Source: Nevskia soli DSM 19509 (lineage in GTDB: Bacteria; Pseudomonadota; Gammaproteobacteria; Nevskiales; Nevskiaceae). Taken from it: a stretch of 49,588 bases of DNA. The notes under the pieces were generated by a model. That model did no database searches and was not told the origin of the DNA. It saw only the letters and a list, made by a program, of their open reading frames with translations. Each line of letters opens with the position of its first letter. Position 1 is the first letter of the stretch. Where the stretch lies: the NCBI RefSeq assembly GCF_000711955.1, contig NZ_JONR01000037.1:1-49588 (forward strand), read 5' to 3'. Positions 25,044 through 33,935 of the stretch are shown here, in pieces. Position numbers and translations under genes: made by a program.

Positions 25044-25660
25044 GTCCGGACGCACAAACCGTTTTCGTGGTGGACGACGACAAGTCCCTGCGGGACTCGT
25101 TGCGCTGGCTGCTGGAGTCGATCCGCCTGCAAGTCGAGACATTCGACTCGGCCGAATCCTTCATCGGCGCCTTCGATCCGCTGCGCTCCGGCTGCCTGGT
25201 GCTGGACGTGAGGATGCCCGGCCTGAGCGGCCCGGAGTTGATGGACCGCCTCAATCGGCTCGGCTCCTCCCTGCCGATCATCTTCCTGTCCGCGCACGGC
25301 GACGTGCCGCTGGCGGTGCGGGCGATGAAAGGCGGCGCGGTGGATTTCCTGCAGAAGCCGTACAACAACCAGCTGTTCATCGAAAGGGTGCGCGAGGCTC
25401 TCGATCGCGACCTGCGCCAACGCCAGGAGCGTCGGCGCCATGACGGCGTCTCGGCCAGCCTCGCCGCGCTGAGCGAACGCGAGCGGCAGGTGCTGGAGCG
25501 TGTGGTCGCCGGCAAGAGCAACAAGGTCATCGCCAGGGAGCTGGACATCAGCCACAAGACGGTGGAAGCCCACCGCAGCCGGCTGATGCAGAAGATGGGT
25601 GCCTCGTCTTTCGCCGAGCTGCTGCAGATGGTGCTGACCGGCGGCGAGCAGGCTGCCTAG
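25040..25660 (+). CDS. FixJ/NarL-type response regulator
   Basis: A 206-residue two-domain regulator. The receiver domain has the acidic pocket VVDDDKS, phospho-acceptor D56 in VLDVRMPG, the switch residue in FLSAHGD and the lysine of DFLQKPYNN. The C-terminal LuxR helix-turn-helix reads LSERERQVLERVVAGKSNKV and HKTVEAHRSRLMQKM. The start ATG overlaps the kinase stop (ATGA at 25040-25043), so they form one transcription and translation unit. It most likely controls the ketone-carboxylase genes, which begin 177 bases downstream. That link is inference from position. Confidence 0.93.
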   Translation: MSPDAQTVFVVDDDKSLRDSLRWLLESIRLQVETFDSAESFIGAFDPLRSGCLVLDVRMPGLSGPELMDRLNRLGSSLPIIFLSAHGDVPLAVRAMKGGAVDFLQKPYNNQLFIERVREALDRDLRQRQERRRHDGVSASLAALSERERQVLERVVAGKSNKVIARELDISHKTVEAHRSRLMQKMGASSFAELLQMVLTGGEQAA

Positions 25661-25674
25661 GGATTCATCAGAGA

Positions 25675-25728
25675 TTCCCTAGCTCGCCCGATCACCACCG
25701 GTATCGCGGCGGGGTAGGGAACACCCTA
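25675..25728. promoter_or_regulatory. candidate operator: CCCTA/TAGGG repeats before the carboxylase operon
   Basis: A dyad taggg-aaca-cccta lies at 25715-25728, and a third half-site ttcccta at 25675-25681 is in inverted orientation to tagggaa at 25715-25721. The repeats lie 110-163 bases before the first carboxylase gene and just after the response regulator gene. This is where a LuxR-type regulator could bind. No footprint data are known to me. Confidence 0.45.
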
Positions 25729-25768
25729 TGTCGTCTGGTGCACGTCCTAATTGTTGTGCCCCACAGCA

Positions 25769-25789
25769 CCTCGAATAATGCATTCGAGG
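25769..25789. repeat. short hairpin in the carboxylase operon leader
   Basis: Seven-base arms cctcgaa and ttcgagg enclose a seven-base AT-rich loop, 48 bases before the first carboxylase gene. It may be a second operator or a 5-prime leader hairpin that affects mRNA stability. Confidence 0.4.
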
Positions 25790-25837
25790 CTGGCGCGGGG
25801 GTCCGCGTAAGCAGCCGCGGCTCCACAGGGGTAAACC

Positions 25838-27754
25838 ATGGCGATATTGGTAAGCATCGACAACGGCGGCACGCTCACCGATGCCTGCGTCATCTACGGT
25901 GAGCAGGTATTCCACGCCAAGACCTTGACGACGCCGCACGATCTGACCGCATGCTTCGTCGAGGTGTTGCGCGAAGCATCGCGCCGGATCTACGGCGAGC
26001 CGCGACTGGCGGCGCTGCTCGAGGAAGTCGACTACATCCGCTACTCCACCACCCAGGGAACCAACGCCGTGGTGCAGCGGCAGGGGCCGCGCCTGGGCCT
26101 GGTGCTGAGCCAGGGCACGGATGCAGGCTCGCTGCTGCGCAACGCCGAGGAGCGGGAGCTGTTTGGCGTGATGGTCGGAGACCGCGTCGGACACATCGAC
26201 CTCGGACTTGACGGCGAAGCCTTCGAAGCCGCCCTTTGCGGTGTGATCAACGGGCTCATCTCGGCCGGCGCCAACCGCATCGTGGTCAGTCTGAGCGGTG
26301 CCTCGCTGCAGGCCGACGAGGCCAGGGTCAAGGCGGTGACCCTGCTGCGTTACCCGCGGCATCTGCTCGGGGCCGTGCCGATCCTGTATTCGCACCAGCT
26401 CTCCGACGACCGGGACGACGCCCGCCGCAGCTGGAGCGGCCTGCTCAACGCCTACCTGCACCCGGCGATGGAGCGCTTCCTCTACAACGCCGAGAGCGTG
26501 CTGCGCCAGCACCGTACCAAGAACCCGCTGCTGATCTTCGGCAACGACGGCACCTCGTCGCGAGTGGCCAAGTGCATCGCGCTGAAGACCTGGGGCTCCG
26601 GTCCGCGCGGCGGCATGGAGGGGGCCAAGGCGGTCGCCCGTCACTATGGCGGCAAGCGTCTGGTCACCATGGACATCGGCGGCACCACCACCGACATCGG
26701 CGTGGTCGACGGCGCCGGTGTGCGCGAGCGGCGCTGGGGTCAGCTCGAGGACATCACCATCTCGTTCCCCCTGTGCGACGTGGAGAGCCTGGGCGCGGGC
26801 GGCAGTTCGGTGTTTCGGGTGAAGGACGGCCGCATCGTCATCGGGCCCGAAAGCGTCGGCAGCACGCCGGGGCCTGCCTGCTTCGGTCGCGGCGGGCGGC
26901 AGGCGACCATCACCGACGCCTACCTGCTGAAGGGCATCCTGGATGCGGAGTCCTACTTCGGCGGCAACCTGCGGCTGGACCCGGAACGCGCGGCGGCGGC
27001 GATACAGAACGATGTTGCCGCACCTCTGGGGGTGACGCTGGAACAGGCGCTGGCGCTGATGGAGCGCGCCTACCAGGACAGGATCGCCTCGGCGATCGCC
27101 CCGCATGTACCGCAACCCGCCGGAACCTCCCTGCTGGCCTTCGGGGGCGCCGGCCCGATGTCGGCTTGCGGCGTGGCGGAAGCACTCGGCATCGGCGAGA
27201 TCATCGTGCCGCGCCTGGCGGCGGTGTTCAGCGCCTTCGGCATCGGCTTCTCCGACATCGCCCATGGCTATGACGCCGCCTTGCCTCTGCCTTCCGACGA
27301 AGCACTCAAAGGCATTCTGACCGATCTGGTCGGGCGCGCCGAGCGCGACATGTACGCCGAGGGCTTCGATCTCTCCGAATGCATCGTGGAAAAAGCGGTG
27401 AATTTCACGCGCAAGGGCGAGGAGGCCACGCACCAGCTCAACGGTTCATCGAAGCTCCCGGCCGGCATCGGCGTCGATGACAGCCCCAGGGTGAAGGTGC
27501 TCGCCACCAAGCGCATTCCCCACTTCTCGTTCAAGCCGCTCGACGGCGTCGAAGGCGCGCCCGCGGTGTCCTCGCGGCTGCGCAAGGGGCTGCCGTTGTA
27601 CCGGCTGGAAGAGCTGCAGCCGGGGCAGCACGGCGCGGGGCCGGCGCTGATCGAGGAGGAATACTTCACCTGCCAGGTGCAGGCGGGCTGGAGTTTCCAC
27701 ATCAACGAAAACCTGGACATCGTCCTGCGGCACACCAAGGGTACCGTGCAATGA
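25838..27754 (+). CDS. ketone carboxylase subunit, HyuA-like (ApcA-type)
   Basis: A 638-residue member of the hydantoinase A/oxoprolinase family, whose members use ATP to activate carbonyl or carboxyl groups. The N-terminal phosphate loop is VSIDNGGTLTDACVI. STTQGTNAVVQRQG and the second ASKHA-fold loop MDIGGTTTDIGVV (about residue 278) follow, then SLGAGGSSVFRVKDG and FGGAGPMSACGVAEALGI. Size and position match the about 70-kDa alpha subunit of acetophenone carboxylase rather than the about 78-kDa AcxA of acetone carboxylases. It is the first gene of the block, and its stop overlaps the gamma-type gene by ATGA. Substrate is unproven; other HyuA-type carboxylases remain possible. Confidence 0.82.
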   Translation: MAILVSIDNGGTLTDACVIYGEQVFHAKTLTTPHDLTACFVEVLREASRRIYGEPRLAALLEEVDYIRYSTTQGTNAVVQRQGPRLGLVLSQGTDAGSLLRNAEERELFGVMVGDRVGHIDLGLDGEAFEAALCGVINGLISAGANRIVVSLSGASLQADEARVKAVTLLRYPRHLLGAVPILYSHQLSDDRDDARRSWSGLLNAYLHPAMERFLYNAESVLRQHRTKNPLLIFGNDGTSSRVAKCIALKTWGSGPRGGMEGAKAVARHYGGKRLVTMDIGGTTTDIGVVDGAGVRERRWGQLEDITISFPLCDVESLGAGGSSVFRVKDGRIVIGPESVGSTPGPACFGRGGRQATITDAYLLKGILDAESYFGGNLRLDPERAAAAIQNDVAAPLGVTLEQALALMERAYQDRIASAIAPHVPQPAGTSLLAFGGAGPMSACGVAEALGIGEIIVPRLAAVFSAFGIGFSDIAHGYDAALPLPSDEALKGILTDLVGRAERDMYAEGFDLSECIVEKAVNFTRKGEEATHQLNGSSKLPAGIGVDDSPRVKVLATKRIPHFSFKPLDGVEGAPAVSSRLRKGLPLYRLEELQPGQHGAGPALIEEEYFTCQVQAGWSFHINENLDIVLRHTKGTVQ

Positions 27755-28185
27755 AAGTTCCCGTGACCGAATACCTCGAGATCGATCTCGAGCGCGAATT
27801 GTGGCTGTGCCGCCGCTGCGGCCATGAGGTTGGCCCGGCGCGGCAGGCCTACAAGGAAGGCCTGCTGGTCTATGCCCGCGATCCGGCCGAGATCCACAAG
27901 CCGATCCTCGATCCGGCGCTGTACGAGTTCACCTTCGCCCCGGACGGCAAGTGGATCAGCATCCTCGAGTACTACTGCCCGGACTGCGGCGTGATGATGG
28001 AGACCGAGTATCTGCCGATCGGCCACCCGCCGCTCAACGACATGCAGTTCGATCTGGACGCGCTCAAGGCGCAATGGAGCGGCCGCGAACCGCTTACCGA
28101 GGCGGAGCTGGCGGGACCGGATCCGGTGGGGATGTCGCAGCATCATCATTCACACAAGCAAAAACACGAACACGGCGGGAGGTGA
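27751..28185 (+). CDS. ketone carboxylase small zinc-type subunit (acetone carboxylase gamma / ApcB-like) with His-rich tail
   Basis: A 144-residue protein of the acetone carboxylase gamma family. The start VTEYLEIDLERELWLCRRCG and ISILEYYCPDCGVMMETEY carry two Cys pairs, C20-x2-C23 and C76-x2-C79, which can form a four-Cys metal site. ARDPAEIHKPILDP is also typical. The last 14 residues contain six histidines (H131, 132, 133, 135, 139, 141), which looks like an added metal-binding tail. It overlaps the first HyuA gene by four bases, and three bases separate it from the next gene, so the subunits are made together. Known homologues are part of the alpha-beta-gamma core. Confidence 0.85.
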   Translation: MKVPVTEYLEIDLERELWLCRRCGHEVGPARQAYKEGLLVYARDPAEIHKPILDPALYEFTFAPDGKWISILEYYCPDCGVMMETEYLPIGHPPLNDMQFDLDALKAQWSGREPLTEAELAGPDPVGMSQHHHSHKQKHEHGGR

Positions 28186-28188
28186 GAC

Positions 28189-30378
28189 ATGAAGCGAGTC
28201 GCGGTCGACATCGGCGGCACCTTCACCGACTGCTTCGTGGTGTGGGATCAGCATTACATCCAGTCCAAGGCACTGACCACCCACCACAACCTGTCCCTCG
28301 GCTTCCGCGAAGCCCTGGCCGGCGCCTGCGCCAGCCTGGAGCTGGACGTGCAGGAGGCCCTGGCGCAGGTCGACTCGGTACGCTACGCCACGACTCTCGG
28401 CACCAATGCCCTGATCGAGCGCAAGGGGCCCCGGGTTGCGCTGCTGGTTACGGCGGGCTTTGAGAGCGCTGTACCGCTGTCGCGCGGACGCGGCTATGGC
28501 GAAGGGCTGGACATGCGTTACCAGCAGGACCTGCCGTCCGCCTGCAGGCCGGACGCGCTGGTGCCGATCCCGATGATCGCCGGAGTGCGCGAACGTCTCG
28601 ATGCCGCCGGCCAGGTGCTGCTGCCGCTGGACGAGGCCGACCTGCGGCAGAAGATCCGCAAGCTGGTCGATCGCGGTGCGCAGGCCTTCGTCGTCGGGCT
28701 GATCAACTCGGTCGTCAACCCGGCGCACGAACGCCGCGTCGAGCAGGTCCTGCTCGAGGAATATCCCGAACACATGCTCGGCGCGATGCCGGTGGTGCTG
28801 TCGCACAAGGTCGCCGGGCGCAAGGGCGAGTACGTGCGCCTGTCGTCCGCGATCATCGACGCCTTCCTGCACGATGTGATGTACCACGGACTGAGCAGCC
28901 TGGAACTGAACCTGCGCGAATCGAGCTATTCCAAGCCGATGCTGGTGATCCACAACTCCGGCGGCATGGCGCAGCTCAATTCCACCGATGCGCTGCAGAC
29001 CATCCATTCCGGCCCCGTGGCGGGCGTCAGCGCCTCCGAGCATCTGGCCGAACAGTGCGGGCTCGGCAATGTCATCTGTACCGACATGGGCGGCACCAGC
29101 TTCGACATCGGCCTGGTCGTGGAGGGCGGCATCAAGCACTACGATTTCAACCCGGTGATCGAACGCTGGCTGGTCAGCGTGCCGATGATCCATCTGGTCA
29201 CGCTGGGGGCAGGCGGCGGTTCCATCGTCAGCTACGATCGCCTGCACAACACGGTGCAGGTCGGGCCGTCCAGCGCCGGTTCGGATCCCGGCCCCGCCTG
29301 CTACGACCGCGGCGGCCTCCAGCCCACCGTGACCGACTCCGACCTGCTGCTCGGCTATCTGTCGCCCGACGAATACGCCGGCGGCCACATCAAGCTGAAA
29401 AGCTCCAGGGCCAGGATGGCGGTCGAGGACAAGCTGTGCGAGGAACTCGGCTGCTCGGTGGTCGAAGCGGCGAAGATGATCAAGCGCCGGGTCGACGCCA
29501 ACATGGCCAACGGCATCTTCCAGGAGCTGCGTTCACGCGGCTACGATCCGCGCTCCTTCACCATGCTGGCCTACGGCGGCAACGGTCCGCTCCATGCCTG
29601 CGGCATCGCCAACGTGCTGGGCATCAGCCGCATCCTGGTGCCGCCGTTCTGCTCGGTGTTCTCCGCGGTGGGCGCCGGCAACATGCACCAGCTGCACATC
29701 CACGAGCGTTCGCTGTTCATGTACGTCTACGACAGCAACACGCGCAAGCTGTTCGCCGACTATTCCGGCTTCAACGCCATCGCCGGGGAGCTGGAGGCGT
29801 CCGGCGTGCAGGACCTGCTGCGGCAGGGCATGCGGCGCGAGGACATCCGGCATCGGCTGGAAGTGGACATGCGCTACGGCAACCAGCTGGTGCAGACCAC
29901 CGTGGTGGTGCCCGGCTCGCGCCTGAACAGCATGGACGAGGTGATGGACCTGATTCGCCAGTTCTCGGTGGACTACGGCAAACGCTTCGGCAAAGGCAGT
30001 GAGGCGCCGGAGGCCGGCATACGCATCAACACCATCCGCTCGCTCAGTTATGTCGAGCTGGACACGGTGCAGTTCAAGGATCTGCGGCCCAGCGGCAATA
30101 CCCGGCCGGCGCCGCCGCCGGCGTCCATCCGCAAATGCCACTTCGTCGGCTCGGCCGAGCCGCTCGATACCAGGGTCTACGACATCGCCCAGCTTGCGAT
30201 CGGTCATCTCGTCGAAGCGCCGGCGGTGGTGATCTCGCCGACCACGACCTATCTGGTCGAGCCGGGCTGGCGCCTGGAGATCGGCGAGCACGGGGCGGCG
30301 TGGTTCACGCGACTCGGCGCCGAGCTTGCACCGGCGGCCAAGCGCAGCGTGCGTTCGGCGCAGAAAATCACCGCCTGA
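28189..30378 (+). CDS. ketone carboxylase subunit, HyuA-like (AcxA/ApcC-type)
   Basis: A 729-residue second HyuA-type subunit, longer than the one at 25838 and different in sequence. The start RVAVDIGGTFTDCFVV is a phosphate loop, YATTLGTNALIERKGPRVAL follows, and TDMGGTSFDIGLVVEGG (about residue 299) is the second nucleotide loop. TLGAGGGSIVSYD and YGGNGPLHACGIANVLGI are conserved. The size fits AcxA of acetone carboxylase or the 76-kDa subunit of acetophenone carboxylase. In these enzymes the HyuA subunits activate bicarbonate or ketone with ATP. The ribosome-binding site ggaggtgag precedes the ATG. The next gene starts 33 bases downstream. Confidence 0.87.
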   Translation: MKRVAVDIGGTFTDCFVVWDQHYIQSKALTTHHNLSLGFREALAGACASLELDVQEALAQVDSVRYATTLGTNALIERKGPRVALLVTAGFESAVPLSRGRGYGEGLDMRYQQDLPSACRPDALVPIPMIAGVRERLDAAGQVLLPLDEADLRQKIRKLVDRGAQAFVVGLINSVVNPAHERRVEQVLLEEYPEHMLGAMPVVLSHKVAGRKGEYVRLSSAIIDAFLHDVMYHGLSSLELNLRESSYSKPMLVIHNSGGMAQLNSTDALQTIHSGPVAGVSASEHLAEQCGLGNVICTDMGGTSFDIGLVVEGGIKHYDFNPVIERWLVSVPMIHLVTLGAGGGSIVSYDRLHNTVQVGPSSAGSDPGPACYDRGGLQPTVTDSDLLLGYLSPDEYAGGHIKLKSSRARMAVEDKLCEELGCSVVEAAKMIKRRVDANMANGIFQELRSRGYDPRSFTMLAYGGNGPLHACGIANVLGISRILVPPFCSVFSAVGAGNMHQLHIHERSLFMYVYDSNTRKLFADYSGFNAIAGELEASGVQDLLRQGMRREDIRHRLEVDMRYGNQLVQTTVVVPGSRLNSMDEVMDLIRQFSVDYGKRFGKGSEAPEAGIRINTIRSLSYVELDTVQFKDLRPSGNTRPAPPPASIRKCHFVGSAEPLDTRVYDIAQLAIGHLVEAPAVVISPTTTYLVEPGWRLEIGEHGAAWFTRLGAELAPAAKRSVRSAQKITA

Positions 30379-30411
30379 GCCAGGCGCAGCGGACAATACC
30401 AGGAGCACCCC

Positions 30412-32682
30412 ATGGGTAAAGTGGAAAAGCCGGGCCAGGCCGTGCGCGAACAGGCGCTGATCGACCAATTTCTCGCCGACAACGTGCTGTTCCTGGGCCC
30501 GGACCCGGAGATCATGCACGAGCATGACATCGCCCCGATTGCCGAACTGGAGCGCGAGGCGATGCGCAGGGAATCGGACCCGGCAGTGCTGGCGCTGATT
30601 CGCGATCGCCTGCAGGCCGGCGCCAACGAAGCGTTCGAGATGCTCGAGCAGATGGGAGCCGCTCCGGGCGCCAAGTGGGGCGACCTGATCACGGGCGTCT
30701 ATACCGCCAGCGGCGACCTGGCGGTGTCCAGCGCCGGCGGCGTGCTGATTTTCGCCTCGCTGGTGCACCACCCAGTGAAGTTCATCAACAAATACTGGAC
30801 GACCGACACCAGCGTGGGGGTGCGCCCCGGCGACGCTTTCATCCACAACGATGCACGCTACGGCAATATCCACAACACCGATCAGAGCATGATGCTGCCG
30901 ATCTTCCACGACGGCAGGCTGGTCGCCTGGGCCGGCGCCACGGTGCACGAGGGCGAGAACGGCGCCATCGAGCCGGGCGGCATGCCCTCCCTGGCGGAGC
31001 AGGTCTACGAGGAAGGGTTGAAGATGTCGCCCTTCAAGATCGTCGAGAACTACGAGCTGAAGAAGGATCTCGTTACCTTCCTGCAGAATTCCGTGCGCGA
31101 GCCGAAGCTGCAGTACGAAGATCTCAAGGTCAAGTTGTTCGTCTGCCGCCGCATCGAGGAGCGGGTCAAGTCGGCGATCGAGGAATTCGGGCTCGACGCC
31201 GTGGTATCGGCGCTGCGCGGGGGCCTGGAGGATACGAAAAAGGAAGTGAGCCGCCGTGTCTCCGCGTGGCCGGATGGGACGGTGCGCAGCATGATCATCG
31301 CCGACGGCACCTTGCGCGAGAACTGCCTGATCAAGATCAATCTCGCCCTGACCAAGAAGGGCGACGAGCTGATCTTCGATTTCCGCGGTTCCAGCCCGGA
31401 ATTCGCCAACCGTGCCAACAACACCCTGCTGTCCTCGCTCAAGGGCATGCTGTGCCAGCTGTTCCTGGTGTTCGTCTGGCCGGACCTGCCGCGCAACCAG
31501 GCGGTATTCGCGCCGATCCGCGTCATCACCGACGACAAGTCGGCGCTGCACTCCTCCTACACCACGCCCAACGCGCAGAGCATGATGACCTTCTTCCCGG
31601 CCTTCACCGCCGGGCAGCAGGCGGTGGCCAAGTTCCTCTACGGCTGTCCGGAAAAGTTCACCAAGGTCATCGCGCCCTGGCACAACATGATTCACACCTT
31701 CATCTACGGCGGCATTACCCAGCACGGCGAGATGGTCGGCAACCTCTGCGCCGATCTCAACGGCATGGGCGGCGGCGCCCATGCCGATCGCGACGGCGAG
31801 CATGCCGTGGCGCCGATTTTCGCGCCGATGGCCGACCTCGGCGAGCAGGAGATGAACGAGGAGGAAGTGCCGTTCATCCAGATCGTCAGCAAGAAGCTGA
31901 TGAAGGACAACCAGGCATTCGGCAAGTATCGCGGCGGCCAGGGTTACGAGATGATCGCTTCCAGCCTCGGCAGTCCGCTGTGGGGCTTCATGTGCAGCTG
32001 CATCGGCTCCAAGATCCCGTCCACGCCCGGCTTGTTCGGCGGCTACTCGTCGCCGACCTACCCGCTGTGCAAGATCAAGGGCGCCGATGTCTTCGAGGTG
32101 TGGAAGACCGAGCCGCAGAAGTTCGAGTTCTCCATCCCGCGCCTGATGAACGAGCGGCCGTTCAAGGGTGCCAGCTACACCTCGCACCATTCGGGGCTGC
32201 AGTTCGAGATTGCCAATCGCGGGGATCTGTACATGATCACCCAGGGCAGCGGCGGCGGTTACGGCGATGTGCTGGAGCGCGATCCGGAGCTGGTGATCCG
32301 CGACCTGGAGGAAGAGCTGATCTCCCACGAAACGGCCCGCGACATCTATCGCGTGGTCTACAACCCGGAAACCCTGCTGCTCGATCGCGCGGCCACGGAA
32401 GCGGCGCGCGCCGCCGAACGCAAGGCGCGCAAGGCGCGCGGCCTGCCTTACAAGGCATTTCTCAAGCAGTGGGCGACCGAGGAGCCTCCGCCGCACCTGC
32501 CGTATTACGGCTCCTGGGGCGAGGATCGTTCCACGATCTACGCCGGACCGTTTGCCGGCGTACCCCGCGCCAGGATGAACGCCGCGGCGATCCAGCCGGT
32601 GTATATGCCCAATCCCAAGGATGTGAAGATCGCAGAGCTGGAGCGCCGTATCCAGATGCTCGAGCGCGGCGCTTCGGTCTAG
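30412..32682 (+). CDS. ketone carboxylase large subunit, HyuB-like (AcxB/ApcD-type)
   Basis: A 756-residue hydantoinase B family protein. Conserved stretches include ITGVYTASGDLAVSSAGGVL, GVRPGDAFIHNDARYGNIHN, AWAGATVHEGENGAIEPGG and the glycine-rich IANRGDLYMITQGSGGGYGD. In acetone carboxylase this family forms the large alpha subunit, with the metal centre at which the activated ketone and CO2 are joined. The candidate metal-binding His and Asp residues lie in HNDARYGNIHN, by analogy only. Length is close to AcxB. A ribosome-binding site (ccaggagcaccc) precedes the ATG. The frame of the next gene is open across this gene, but its own start lies 89 bases beyond this stop. Confidence 0.87.
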   Translation: MGKVEKPGQAVREQALIDQFLADNVLFLGPDPEIMHEHDIAPIAELEREAMRRESDPAVLALIRDRLQAGANEAFEMLEQMGAAPGAKWGDLITGVYTASGDLAVSSAGGVLIFASLVHHPVKFINKYWTTDTSVGVRPGDAFIHNDARYGNIHNTDQSMMLPIFHDGRLVAWAGATVHEGENGAIEPGGMPSLAEQVYEEGLKMSPFKIVENYELKKDLVTFLQNSVREPKLQYEDLKVKLFVCRRIEERVKSAIEEFGLDAVVSALRGGLEDTKKEVSRRVSAWPDGTVRSMIIADGTLRENCLIKINLALTKKGDELIFDFRGSSPEFANRANNTLLSSLKGMLCQLFLVFVWPDLPRNQAVFAPIRVITDDKSALHSSYTTPNAQSMMTFFPAFTAGQQAVAKFLYGCPEKFTKVIAPWHNMIHTFIYGGITQHGEMVGNLCADLNGMGGGAHADRDGEHAVAPIFAPMADLGEQEMNEEEVPFIQIVSKKLMKDNQAFGKYRGGQGYEMIASSLGSPLWGFMCSCIGSKIPSTPGLFGGYSSPTYPLCKIKGADVFEVWKTEPQKFEFSIPRLMNERPFKGASYTSHHSGLQFEIANRGDLYMITQGSGGGYGDVLERDPELVIRDLEEELISHETARDIYRVVYNPETLLLDRAATEAARAAERKARKARGLPYKAFLKQWATEEPPPHLPYYGSWGEDRSTIYAGPFAGVPRARMNAAAIQPVYMPNPKDVKIAELERRIQMLERGASV

Positions 32683-32771
32683 GAAAAGCGCATGCCGACG
32701 ATCCAGCATCTGCAGCACGGAGTTCGGCCGCAGCGGCCGCTGCGGCGCGGCGGGACGGGAGCCGCACCCTG

Positions 32772-33935
32772 ATGGACGCCTGTATCGTCGGCTGGGGGCA
32801 TTCCCATTTCGGCCGCTTGCCGGACAGCTTCGAATCCCTGATCGTCCAGGTCACGCGCGCCGCACTGGACGATGCCGGCATCTGTGCCGGCGATGTCGAT
32901 GCCGCGTGGCTGGGACACTACAACAGCGGCTTCGTGCCTGAATCGTTCTGCTCCTCCCTGGTGCTGCAGGCCGACGACGGCCTGCGCTGGAAGCCGGTGA
33001 CGCGCGTCGAGAATGCCTGCGCCACCGGTTCGGCCGCCGTGTTCGCCGCCCTCGACGCGATCGAAGCCGGGCGGGCCCGCATCGCCCTGGTGGTCGGCGC
33101 CGAGAAGATGACCGCGGTGGCCGGCGCCGAGACCACTCGCATCCTGGCCAGCGCCAGCTACGTGAGCGAAGAGGCGGACCGTGGCCTGACCTTTCCCGGC
33201 CTGTTCGCCGGCATCGCCCGCGCCTATTTCCAGAAGTATGGCGACCATGCCGCAACCCTGGCCCGGATCGCGGCGAAAAATCACGCAAATGGCGTCAACA
33301 ATCCCTACGCGCATATGCGCAAGGACCTGGGCTTCGAGTTCTGCAACACCGTGTCGGAGCAGAACCCGCTCATCGCCGCGCCGTTGCGCAAGACCGATTG
33401 CTCCCTGGTTTCCGATGGCGCGGCCGCCCTGATCCTGGCCGATGCCGCCACGGCACGAACCATGCGCAAGGCGGTGCGCATCCGCGGCCGCGCCCAGGTG
33501 AACGACTTCCTGCCGTTGTCGCGGCATGACATGACCTCGCTGCAGGGACCGCGCCGGGCCTGGGCGCAGGCTCTGGCCGCCGCGCGCTGCTCGGTGCGGG
33601 ACCTGTCGCTGCTGGAGGTGCACGACTGCTTCACCATCGCCGAGCTGCTGCTGTACGAGGCGCTCGGCCTGGCGCCGGAAGGACGTGGCGCCGAGGTCCT
33701 GGACAGTGGACTGGTCTATCCGGGCGGCGGCCTGCCGGTGAATCCTTCGGGCGGCCTCAAGGCCAAGGGGCATCCGATCGGGGCAACCGGGGTGTCGATG
33801 CATGTGCTGGCGGCGATGCAGCTGTGCGGCACCGCTGGTGCCATCCAGGTGGAATCGCCGCGATTGGCCGGCGTGCTCAATATGGGAGGAAGCGCGGTGG
33901 CCAACTACGCCACCATCCTGGAGGCGACGGCATGA
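32772..33935 (+). CDS. acetyl-CoA acetyltransferase, SCP2-type thiolase
   Basis: A 387-residue thiolase that would cleave the 3-oxoacyl-CoA formed from the carboxylated ketone into acetyl-CoA plus an acyl-CoA. The nucleophile is C83 in VENACATGSAAVFAAL. EVHDCFTIAELLLYEALGL holds the H284-D-C286-F motif characteristic of SCP2-type thiolases, and KAKGHPIGATG holds H334. The usual C-terminal Cys-x-Gly is replaced by LNMGGSAVANY, as in that subfamily, where the HDCF cysteine takes its role. The ATG at 32772 begins the fold, although the frame is open far upstream. Its stop overlaps the ligase start by ATGA. Confidence 0.88.
   Translation: MDACIVGWGHSHFGRLPDSFESLIVQVTRAALDDAGICAGDVDAAWLGHYNSGFVPESFCSSLVLQADDGLRWKPVTRVENACATGSAAVFAALDAIEAGRARIALVVGAEKMTAVAGAETTRILASASYVSEEADRGLTFPGLFAGIARAYFQKYGDHAATLARIAAKNHANGVNNPYAHMRKDLGFEFCNTVSEQNPLIAAPLRKTDCSLVSDGAAALILADAATARTMRKAVRIRGRAQVNDFLPLSRHDMTSLQGPRRAWAQALAAARCSVRDLSLLEVHDCFTIAELLLYEALGLAPEGRGAEVLDSGLVYPGGGLPVNPSGGLKAKGHPIGATGVSMHVLAAMQLCGTAGAIQVESPRLAGVLNMGGSAVANYATILEATA

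Noticed and set aside
29533..32718. A minus-strand open frame of more than 1000 codons across the carboxylase genes
   Set aside because: It is antisense to the well-supported HyuA and HyuB genes, and its translation is rich in His, Gln, Val and Arg with no recognisable motif. This is what GC-rich DNA gives opposite a real gene. The same reasoning removes long antisense frames at 15910-17931, 19767-21926, 22344-24992, 6994-8652 and 45793-47673.
30675..33935. A possible fusion of an upstream domain to the thiolase
   Set aside because: The extra 5-prime part is only the out-of-frame shadow of the HyuB gene. The thiolase fold begins cleanly at the ATG at 32772, and the HyuB gene ends before it.
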